DNA of 64,000 bases from Lichenicoccus sp965276875 (GTDB lineage: Bacteria > Pseudomonadota > Alphaproteobacteria > Acetobacterales > Acetobacteraceae): positions 1,116,001 to 1,180,000 of the forward strand of contig NZ_OZ255701.1 of assembly GCF_965276875.1 (NCBI RefSeq). The letters are read 5' to 3'. Shown here one piece after another: positions 25,229-32,673 of the stretch (its first letter is position 1; the number at the start of each line of letters is the position of its first letter). The notes beneath the pieces are model-generated. The model worked only from the letters and a program-made list of their open reading frames with translations. It made no database searches and had not been told where the DNA came from. The translations under genes were made by a program, and so were the position numbers.

Positions 25229-25882
25229 TCAGGAGGCGAGCCGATAGACCGTCGAGAGCAAGCCTTGCCCACGAACAAAGGCCTGGGCGCGCAGCCGAAC
25301 TAGGTTGTCGAATCCGAGACTGCGCCCCGCCTCCGCGGTTGCGAACATGCCGTGTCCGAAGACGATCGCCATATAGGTCCAGGGCCACTCACTGGGATCA
25401 TTGTACAGGCCGATCCAGAGCTGGAGCGTAAACAGGACCGCGATCACACCGGTCAGACGGACTGCTATGCCAAGCGTGAGTGAGACGGTAAACCAGATCT
25501 CAAGCAGATAGACAGGGGTTTGCAGCAAGCCGATTTGGGGGACTAGAACGTCTCGCACAAGAGCTGCATGCAGCGGAATCGCGCTGTACTTTCCCTCCAG
25601 GCCGAGCCAGAAACGGAATCCCGCTGATACCGGAAGCGGAAGCTTCCAAATCGTTCCCTGGAACCACATACCAGCCGCCAGCACACGCATCGCCATGATC
25701 GACAGATGTTTGACGCTCCTCTGACCCGGATCTTCGACCCAGTTCAGGCGAGCGATATAGAGGCCCGCTGCAAGAATTAGGAGATAGAAGGCAACCGAAA
25801 CGTACTTTTCTGGACCGAAGCGGTCGTAGTCGCCCGTGTGGCCGATCAGAAAATCAAACGTGTCGCTAACAGGATTGGACAT
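25229..25882 (-). CDS. DoxD/DoxX-like integral membrane protein (TQO small subunit-like)
   Basis: This 217-residue protein has four to five predicted membrane segments, including YVSVAFYLLILAAGLYIARL, MRVLAAGMWFQGTIWKLPLP, QTPVYLLEIWFTVSLTLGIA and LTGVIAVLFTLQLWIGLYND. This matches the thiosulfate:quinone oxidoreductase small subunit/DoxD group. No DoxA-like partner is adjacent, so a thiosulfate-oxidising role is uncertain. It may instead help a quinone-linked reductase. Downstream lies the ISKra4-like fragment; upstream, about 300 bases without a gene separate it from the PRC-barrel gene on the same strand. Confidence 0.75.
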   Translation of the reverse strand: MSNPVSDTFDFLIGHTGDYDRFGPEKYVSVAFYLLILAAGLYIARLNWVEDPGQRSVKHLSIMAMRVLAAGMWFQGTIWKLPLPVSAGFRFWLGLEGKYSAIPLHAALVRDVLVPQIGLLQTPVYLLEIWFTVSLTLGIAVRLTGVIAVLFTLQLWIGLYNDPSEWPWTYMAIVFGHGMFATAEAGRSLGFDNLVRLRAQAFVRGQGLLSTVYRLAS

Positions 25883-26180
25883 GTCTAGACCTCCGAGTGG
25901 TTAAGTTAATAGCAATAGCTTGGACGTCACAAGATACGTTGCGCGCGCGTAGGTTTAAGGCCGATATGAAAGCCTTTAGATGAAACCCTGGGCCACATCC
26001 GCCCGTGCGAACCCGCATCGCCGGTGCCGAAAGCTGGAGAACGGAAATGGCGTATGATCGACCTCTCCGAAATGCACGTAGTCGCCGGCAGTGCCCATAG
26101 GGAAATTGGTCGGGCTGGTCGTATGAGGACATCTCCAACAATAATGAATGAAGGCTGCTGAGGTCTGCTTGTCCTCCAGA

Positions 26181-26672
26181 TCAGTGCGACGGCTTGGCGA
26201 GCCCGACGCGTATGATCGTATTGGGCGATACCGGATTGGTCCCGACATCCGAAAAGGTTGGGAAGCGGTTCAGTTGGCTGCGGCTATAGGCAACGATCTC
26301 CATGTCCTCGCCGAGCAGGACCGTGGCATCGATCGGCACTGCGATCAGCCGGGCGCCGAACCCGAGAAAGCCGCCGTAATCGACAACCAGGTCGATCCGG
26401 CCGCTCGTGTCGCGCACGACGCTCTTGACGGTGCCGAGGACGTCCTGGCTCTCGACGGGCTGCAGAACGTCCCGGTGCAGTAGGTCACCCACCCGAACCG
26501 GCTGCGGGAATCGCATGGCGGCCGAGCGGGCGAGACTCATGCCGGGCGGAGGCGGCATGCCTCCCGGCATCGGGCTCTGCGCCGACGCCGTCCCGACGCC
26601 GCCCAGGATCACGCCAGCCAGGATCACGCCTGCCAGGACGAGCCCTGCTCTCCTGGCCACAGCGCGCGCCAT
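26181..26672 (-). CDS. Exported PRC-barrel domain protein
   Basis: This 163-residue protein starts at 26672. An N-terminal signal peptide (RAGLVLAGVILAGVILGGVG, then TASAQ with likely cleavage) is followed by a Met/Pro-rich linker (SPMPGGMPPPPGMS). A PRC-barrel-like domain follows, from VESQDVLGTVKSVVRDTSG to DLVVDYGGFLGFGARLIAVP. It probably acts in the periplasm. It is 2 bases downstream of the molybdopterin oxidoreductase gene, so it is the third gene of a tight operon and may assist that enzyme. The direct role is unknown. Confidence 0.78.
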   Translation of the reverse strand: MARAVARRAGLVLAGVILAGVILGGVGTASAQSPMPGGMPPPPGMSLARSAAMRFPQPVRVGDLLHRDVLQPVESQDVLGTVKSVVRDTSGRIDLVVDYGGFLGFGARLIAVPIDATVLLGEDMEIVAYSRSQLNRFPTFSDVGTNPVSPNTIIRVGLAKPSH

Positions 26673-26674
26673 CA

Positions 26675-27448
26675 CTAGATGCCTCCAAACCACGAGAATC
26701 CGCGTGATTCCCAGTAGCCTCCAGGATAGGTGTTGGTTACTTCCATTGCGGTGATCCATTTCGGATTCTTGTAGCCGAGCTTGGTCGCCATACGCAGACG
26801 CAGCGGATAGCCGAATGGATCGGTAATCGTCTCACCGGCGTAGCGGACCGCGAGGATCGTCTGCGGATGCAGCGCGGTCGCCATGTCAATGCTGCTCGGG
26901 TAGTCGTCGGCGGTGTGGAAGGCGACGTATTTGGCCTTGGTGTCTGCGCCGATGCGCCGCAAAAAGGTGCCGAGACGCACCCCCGACCATTGGCCGATAT
27001 AGCTCCAGCCTTCGACGCAGATATGCTTGATGATCAGCGTGGTCGGCGGCAGTGCCGCAATCTCGCCGACCGTCCAAGGTCTGCGGTCGGTGATCAGCCC
27101 GCCGAGTTCGAGGCGCCAGTCAGCACCATTCACCGGCTTGACCTTGGTGACGTCGTAGTAGGCGTTGAACTTGGGTGGCTTCAGGACGCGCGACGCCGGG
27201 TAGGTTGCTGCCAGCTGCTTCGGGTTGAACAGCCAGGCCTGCACGCCGTCATTGAAGTGCCTGATGGCGAGCAGCGCCGATTGCACGGAATCGGGCCGGT
27301 GCACGTCGCAGCCGGTCAGCATCGCCAGCGCGCCGAGCGACAGGCCGTGGCGCAGCAGACCGCGGCGCTCGAGGCCGCCGATCAGCTTTCGATGGTCGTC
27401 GAGCACGGCGTCGTCGGGAAGCGTGTCGGGTCGGAAGGGCGATCTCAT
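26675..27448 (-). CDS. Molybdopterin-dependent oxidoreductase, sulfite oxidase-like
   Basis: This 257-residue protein starts at 27448. The N-terminus has ERRGLLRHGLSLGALAMLTG followed by Cys, resembling a Tat-type leader with a lipobox, so a membrane-anchored periplasmic protein is likely. The molybdopterin domain shows LELGGLITDRRPWTVGEIAA and IIKHICVEGWSYIGQWSGVR, in which the Cys is the expected Mo ligand. It also shows YVAFHTADDYPSSIDMATAL and DPFGYPLRLRMATKLGYKNP. The family includes sulfite oxidase-type and MsrP-like enzymes. It overlaps the cytochrome b gene by four bases, which points to electron transfer from or to that membrane cytochrome. Confidence 0.85.
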   Translation of the reverse strand: MRSPFRPDTLPDDAVLDDHRKLIGGLERRGLLRHGLSLGALAMLTGCDVHRPDSVQSALLAIRHFNDGVQAWLFNPKQLAATYPASRVLKPPKFNAYYDVTKVKPVNGADWRLELGGLITDRRPWTVGEIAALPPTTLIIKHICVEGWSYIGQWSGVRLGTFLRRIGADTKAKYVAFHTADDYPSSIDMATALHPQTILAVRYAGETITDPFGYPLRLRMATKLGYKNPKWITAMEVTNTYPGGYWESRGFSWFGGI

Positions 27449-28083
27449 GGCGTCCTCGATGGCTTGAGCCGCGGGCCGCCCGCGAGCATCGCCCAGAGCG
27501 TGCGTGGCACCAGCAGCGACAGCAACACATGGACCAGCAGGAAGCCGACGATCACCGTCATGCCGATGAAGTGGATGACGCGCGCCGATTGGAAGCCGCC
27601 GAGCAGCGAGATCAGCGGGGAGAGCTGCACCGGCTTCCAGATCGCCAGGCCCGTTACCACCTGCGAAACGCCGGCGGCGATGACAACGAAGTAAAGCACC
27701 TTCTGCACCGCATTGTAGACGGTCAGATCCTCGTGCGCGATACGCAGATGCAGCGTGTCGCGCACGGTCTCGACGAGGTCGCGTAGCCGGATCGGCAGCA
27801 GGCGCTCGCGGAACCGCCCGGTGACCACGCCGTAGGTGAGATAGGCGAGGCCGTTCAGGGCCAGCAGCCACATCCCGGCGAAATGATAGTTCAGGCTTGG
27901 CGCCGCCCACTCTCCGAGCCGAAGCCAGCCGGGAAACGAGAAGCCCCGGATGATCACGTCGTCGTCGTAAATCCCCCAGCCAGACGTGATCATCACGATC
28001 ATCGCGAGCGCGTTGATCCAGTGCATGATTCGGATCGGCAGCGGATGCAGCCGGCGGGCTGTGTTGCGAACCGCCGCGCTCAT
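27445..28083 (-). CDS. Cytochrome b561-type membrane subunit
   Basis: This 212-residue protein starts at 28083 (MSAAVRNTARRLHPLPIRIM); a longer frame upstream is not supported. It has four membrane segments with His residues suited to two b haems: HPLPIRIMHWINALAMIVMI, LNYHFAGMWLLALNGLAYLT, LYFVVIAAGVSQVVTGLAIW and RVIHFIGMTVIVGFLLVHVL. This is the cytochrome b561/Ni-hydrogenase b-type fold. Its stop overlaps the molybdopterin oxidoreductase start (ATGA), and together with the PRC-barrel gene they form one operon linking the quinone pool to a periplasmic molybdoenzyme. Confidence 0.85.
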   Translation of the reverse strand: MSAAVRNTARRLHPLPIRIMHWINALAMIVMITSGWGIYDDDVIIRGFSFPGWLRLGEWAAPSLNYHFAGMWLLALNGLAYLTYGVVTGRFRERLLPIRLRDLVETVRDTLHLRIAHEDLTVYNAVQKVLYFVVIAAGVSQVVTGLAIWKPVQLSPLISLLGGFQSARVIHFIGMTVIVGFLLVHVLLSLLVPRTLWAMLAGGPRLKPSRTP

Positions 28084-28278
28084 GGCATCACGCGTGCGCA
28101 TGAAGCCCGCCCAAGCACGATGCCGGGTGAGTGGTTGGACCAAGTGGGCAACATCAAGGCTCTCCGTTCCGCTGTGTGGCTGCAGCAACCGAACCATCGT
28201 TTGGCGAGACGCTCAATAGGGTGGTCACGGCCTAGTCAGCCGTCAGGTCGGCGGCAAAGCATTCGTGCGGTCCTGCCA

Positions 28279-30009
28279 TCAGGTGAGGACCAATGCCGCG
28301 CCGGTCGCGCGTTTGCGCTGGCCTTCCAACCACGTTGTGACCTCAGGTTGCGCGACGCCGAGCGCGCCCAGCACCTCAGCCGCCAGGTGGAGATCCGGCG
28401 TGTCCTTACCGATGACCGCGTGCACGCCGAGCGCGTGGAAGCGCGCAGCCTCGGTCCCGCTCGCGACCACAACGTATCGCAGCAGCTCGGGGTAGCGCTT
28501 GCGGATAATCGGGGCGAGATCTCTCATTGTTTCGTATGAGGCAGCGGTGAGCGCGCTGATCCGCCGCCCATGCATGGCGACTGGTTCCCATAGTCGTGGA
28601 TCGGCCATGTCGCCGAATACGGCGCTGTATCCGTCCGCCACGGCCTGGCTCAGCCGACGCGGATCGCGTTCGACAGCGCTGTATTCGATGTCAAATGCGT
28701 GCAGTGCATCGGCAAGCGCCCTCCCCACTCGGCCCATGCCGATGATCATAACCGGCGGCTGCAGTTCGCGCATCTGCAGCTCCCACGTGCGTACGCGGCC
28801 GGCGCGACGTCGGAGCTGGCCGGCGACGATCCGTCCGGCGCTCGCCAAGCCCGGGGTCAAAGCGAGAGTCAGCGCCACGGCAGCGGCTGCGATCGAGACC
28901 CAGGCCGCCCCGATCAGCAGCCGCATCGCCGGCAGGCTGAACACCACGAAAGCGAACTCCGAGCCTTGTGATAACAGGAAGCCGAGTTGCAGAGAGCCCG
29001 GAACGGACCAGCGGAACACCAGGCTGGCCGCGGCATTCGACAGGATTTTCGCACTCACGATCACCGCCGCCATCGCGATCACCAGGGGCCAGTCCTGAAC
29101 CAGGACCCCGACATCAAGCGACATCCCAACCGAGATGAAGAAGAAGCCTAGTAGCAGGCCGCGGAACGGATTTATCTCCGATTGCACTACCGCGCGGTAT
29201 GGCGTCTCCGCGACCGTGACGCCGCCGAGAAAGGCGCCGAGCGTCAGCGACAGGCCGATGTGTCCCGTCGCCCAGCCGGCGGCGAGCGCGATCAGCAGCG
29301 CGGTCGCGGTGAAGACTTCCTCCTGCCGCTGCCGGGCGATGACGGCGAACAGCGGACGGACGACGAAGCGCGCAAGAGCGACGGCGACCGCAAACGAGAG
29401 GCCAGCCTTGAGCAGCGCGAGGCCGGCGAGCGGCAGCAGGGCGCCCAACTCGCCCCCGCCTGCGCCGCCCCCGCCTGCGCCGCGCGCGCCCGCACCAAGC
29501 GCACCGGCCACGATCAGCAGAATGATCGCGGCCACGTCCTGAAAGATCAGGATCGCGGTCGCGGTCAAGCCTACCGGACAGTTCTGCTGGTGACGCTCGG
29601 CGAGCACCGGTGCCACGACCGCAGTCGAGCTCAGCGCCAGCACCGCGCCGAGCAGCATCGCCGGTATCGGCGCAAGCCCCGCCACCCATCCGAGCCCGCC
29701 AAGCAGCACGGTGCCGAACAGGACTTGCAGCGGACCGAAGCCGAAGATGTCGCCTGCCTGATGGCGGATACGGCCAAGCGAGAAATGCAATCCGATGTCG
29801 AACAACAGGAAGACCACGCCGAGATCGGCCAGCAGGGCGACCGTGCCGCTGTTGGCAACGAGATTGATCCCGGCCGCCTTGAAGCCGACCCCGAGCAGGA
29901 GATATCCGACGATCGGGCTGAGGCGACACATCCGGCTGGCGATCGCAGCACCGACACCGAGAGCCAGCAGCACGATGACCGGAAGGAGTGCGGCGAGAAT
30001 GTCCGTCAT
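28279..30009 (-). CDS. Kef/CPA2-type cation:proton antiporter with RCK domain
   Basis: This 576-residue protein has an N-terminal Na+/H+ exchanger domain of about 12 segments (for example MCRLSPIVGYLLLGVGFKAA, FLLFDIGLHFSLGRI, ALSSTAVVAPVLAERHQQNC). A Gly-rich loop GARGAGGGGAGGGELGA follows. The cytoplasmic TrkA-N/RCK domain from about residue 415 reads VMIIGMGRVGRALADALHAF and YSAVERDPRRLSQAV. No TrkA-C domain is obvious at the end. Such proteins exchange K+ for H+ at the inner membrane and are gated by nucleotides or glutathione. It is transcribed away from the glucosidase operon, with about 770 bases between. Confidence 0.88.
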   Translation of the reverse strand: MTDILAALLPVIVLLALGVGAAIASRMCRLSPIVGYLLLGVGFKAAGINLVANSGTVALLADLGVVFLLFDIGLHFSLGRIRHQAGDIFGFGPLQVLFGTVLLGGLGWVAGLAPIPAMLLGAVLALSSTAVVAPVLAERHQQNCPVGLTATAILIFQDVAAIILLIVAGALGAGARGAGGGGAGGGELGALLPLAGLALLKAGLSFAVAVALARFVVRPLFAVIARQRQEEVFTATALLIALAAGWATGHIGLSLTLGAFLGGVTVAETPYRAVVQSEINPFRGLLLGFFFISVGMSLDVGVLVQDWPLVIAMAAVIVSAKILSNAAASLVFRWSVPGSLQLGFLLSQGSEFAFVVFSLPAMRLLIGAAWVSIAAAAVALTLALTPGLASAGRIVAGQLRRRAGRVRTWELQMRELQPPVMIIGMGRVGRALADALHAFDIEYSAVERDPRRLSQAVADGYSAVFGDMADPRLWEPVAMHGRRISALTAASYETMRDLAPIIRKRYPELLRYVVVASGTEAARFHALGVHAVIGKDTPDLHLAAEVLGALGVAQPEVTTWLEGQRKRATGAALVLT

Positions 30010-30780
30010 CGCCGCACCTCCGCGTTTTGCGGGCTCGCGCCGTCAACCTCGTGGTGATTGGCCATGGCCGGCCGGACTCCTATGCCGGGTGAGGCGTCGG
30101 TCTCGACGGAGCGACGTCCACCTGCTCCGCCGCGCTGTAGGGCGCTCCGAAATACGGGAAGTCCGGGCGCGATCTCGTTCGGAACATCGAGGACGACCGC
30201 GGTTACGTTTCGACACGCGATGAGGTTTCTGCCGCGCGAAAAAATCTCGGGCAAGAATCGGTTTTCCTTGTGGAGCGTCTTCCTGAAGGGGCCGAGTTCC
30301 GCCGCGTTGCCGCCGAAAGGGTCCCGCGCCGACAGCCCGGCTGCCGGGTTTGCGGTCATCACCATGACCTTTGGTCCCGAGAACGCCGGCGAAGAGATGG
30401 AAATCGCGGAGATCCATCCGCTGGTCCTTTTGAGCCGTTGAAGCATCGGAAGGGTAGAACATCTCCGTCTTCTCGGTTGCGGTCCGAACGGCGTGCCCGT
30501 CCGAAGGCTTCGCGACAAGGTCGGGGCGACAAGGTTTGGCGAAGCGTCGGCACTGTTTGCAAACCACGCGCCGACTGGCCAATACCTTGTGTGCATCGTC
30601 TCGATGATTGCACCTGCGGCGGAATTGATGCCGACGCAGTCTTGTCACGACCGATCCCGCGCGGCATTGCAGCACCCGATGAAGTCGAGAGATATCGAAG
30701 CGACGCCGTCGTGGAACACCTCCGCACGCACCGGGAGAGTTCCCCGAACGGAGGGCGTCGAACCTGGAGACGGAGCCGAG
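30010..30780. other. Long spacer between divergent antiporter and glucosidase operon
   Basis: Open frames exist on both strands because of GC content, but none has a recognisable domain, start context or codon pattern. The promoters of both divergent units must lie here. No convincing -35/-10 pair was identified. Confidence 0.4.
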
Positions 30781-32673
30781 ATGGATCTCAGCGCGGAATG
30801 GCTGGAGGCGGACGGGCGAGGCGGCTTTGCCTCCGGCACCGTCGGCCTGTTGCGCACGCGTCGCTATCATGCCCTGTTGCTGGCAGCGGCGACGCCGCCG
30901 ACTGGCCGCATCGTTCTCGTCAATGGGATCGAGGCCTGGGTCGAAACGTCGGCGGGGCGAAACGCGCTGACCAGTCAGGCCTACGCCGACGGAACGGTGT
31001 TTCCCGACGGCCGGACGCATCTGCGCGACTTCCAGGCAGCACCCTTTCCATCCTGGTCGTTCGTGCTGCCGGGCGGCACCGCGATCACCTTCACCCTCTT
31101 CTGCGCCCGCGACGAGGCCGAGACGGTGCTTCGCTGGACCGCTGACCGGCCGGTCGATCTCGCCGTGCGGCCGCTCTTCTCCGGCCGCGACTATCATGCG
31201 CTGCATCACCAGAACGCTGCCTTCGCCTTCGGCTCGGTCGCGACCCCGACAGGCCGCATTTGGCAGCCTTATGATGGCGTCCCGCAGATTTCGGCGCGCG
31301 GCGACTTCGCCTGGACCGATGAGCCCGTATGGTATCGCGGGTTTTCCTACGCCCAGGAACGCGAGCGCGGGCTCGACGACGGCGAAGACCTCGCCAGCCC
31401 CGGCCTGTTCACCTGGCACTCCGTCCACGAGGCCACGCTTGTCTTCCGCGCCGGGGCGCCCGGCAACGGCCGGCTCGACGGGCTCGAGGCGGCCGAGCGC
31501 ACGCGCAGGAGCCGCCCTGCGCGCGATGTCGCCGCCGACGCCTATGTCGCCGCCCGCGGGCAGGGTCGCACCCTGCTCGCCGGCTTTCCCTGGTTCACCG
31601 ACTGGGGCCGCGACACCTTCGTATCCATTCGTGGCCTGCTCATTGTCCCCGGGCGCTTGCGCGAGGCGGCCGACGTGCTGCTCGCCTGGAGCGGCCATGT
31701 CAGCGCGGGCATGCTTCCCAACCGATTTCCCGACGCCGGCGCAGAGCCCGAATATAACGCGGTCGACGCCTCGCTCTGGTTCGTCGTCGCCGTGCACGAG
31801 CTGCTCGCCGCCGATGGCGCCGGGGCAGATCAGGCGGCAAGGCTGCGCGCGGCCGTCGTTGCGGTGCTGGAAGGCTACGCGTCCGGCACCCGCTACGGCA
31901 TCGCGCTCGATGCGCGCGATGGGCTGCTCCGCGCCGGCGTGCCAGGCGTGCAGCTCACCTGGATGGATGCGCGGGTCGGCGAGCACGTCGTCACCCCGCG
32001 CGCCGGCAAGCCGGTCGAGGTGCAGGCGCTCTGGATCATCGCGCTCCGGGTGGCCGGTGCCTGGGCTGGCGGCGACCGCTGGCAGGCGCTTGCCGATCGC
32101 GCCCAGGCGAGCTTCCTCGCCGCCTTTCCAGACCCCGAGACTGGCGGCCTGATCGACGTGCTGGACAGTCCGGACGTGCAGGGCGGGAGGGACCGACGGG
32201 TCCGGCCGAACCAGGTGCTCGCCGCCGGCGGCCTGCCCTTCGAGGTGGTCACCCCCGCGCTGCGCGCTGGAATCGTTGCCCTCGCCGAGCGCGATCTACT
32301 GACCCCGCTCGGCTTGCGCACACTCAGCCCGTCGGATCCGGACTACCGTCCCCGCTACGCCGGCGGCCCCGCCGAGCGCGATGGCGTCTACCACCAGGGT
32401 ACCGTATGGCCGTGGCTGCTCGGCCCGTTCGTGGCGGCCTGGCTCGCCGTGCACGGCAGCGGGCCCGAGGCACGCGCCGAAGCCCGTGCGCGCTTCCTCG
32501 CCCCATTGCGCGCGCATCTCGACACCGCCGGCCTCGGCCATGTCTCGGAAGTGGCCGACGGCGATGCGCCGCACCGCCCGGGCGGCTGTCCGTTCCAGGC
32601 CTGGTCGCTGGGCGAGCTGATCCGCATCGAGACCATGCTCGGCGGCGAGGCCCAAGCCGGAGAGCCAGCATGA
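30781..32673 (+). CDS. Amylo-alpha-1,6-glucosidase (GH133, glycogen debranching type)
   Basis: This 630-residue protein starts at 30781 (MDLSAEWLEADGRGGFASGT), the N-terminal GDE domain (GFASGTVGLLRTRRYHALLL). The (alpha/alpha)6 catalytic domain follows with AGFPWFTDWGRDTFVSIRGL, EPEYNAVDASLWFVVAVHEL, PVEVQALWIIALRVAGAW and VYHQGTVWPWLLGPFVAAWL. It should hydrolyse alpha-1,6-linked glucose at branch stubs of glycogen-like or branched oligosaccharides, in the cytoplasm since no signal is seen. Its stop overlaps the start of a GH63-like glucosidase (ATGA), followed by an aquaporin, so the three form one operon. Confidence 0.9.
   Translation: MDLSAEWLEADGRGGFASGTVGLLRTRRYHALLLAAATPPTGRIVLVNGIEAWVETSAGRNALTSQAYADGTVFPDGRTHLRDFQAAPFPSWSFVLPGGTAITFTLFCARDEAETVLRWTADRPVDLAVRPLFSGRDYHALHHQNAAFAFGSVATPTGRIWQPYDGVPQISARGDFAWTDEPVWYRGFSYAQERERGLDDGEDLASPGLFTWHSVHEATLVFRAGAPGNGRLDGLEAAERTRRSRPARDVAADAYVAARGQGRTLLAGFPWFTDWGRDTFVSIRGLLIVPGRLREAADVLLAWSGHVSAGMLPNRFPDAGAEPEYNAVDASLWFVVAVHELLAADGAGADQAARLRAAVVAVLEGYASGTRYGIALDARDGLLRAGVPGVQLTWMDARVGEHVVTPRAGKPVEVQALWIIALRVAGAWAGGDRWQALADRAQASFLAAFPDPETGGLIDVLDSPDVQGGRDRRVRPNQVLAAGGLPFEVVTPALRAGIVALAERDLLTPLGLRTLSPSDPDYRPRYAGGPAERDGVYHQGTVWPWLLGPFVAAWLAVHGSGPEARAEARARFLAPLRAHLDTAGLGHVSEVADGDAPHRPGGCPFQAWSLGELIRIETMLGGEAQAGEPA

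Noticed and set aside
30043..31986. Minus-strand ORF of 647 codons opposite the GH133 gene
   Set aside because: Overlaps a well-supported glucosidase; no motif, and it runs through an intergenic region with changing composition.
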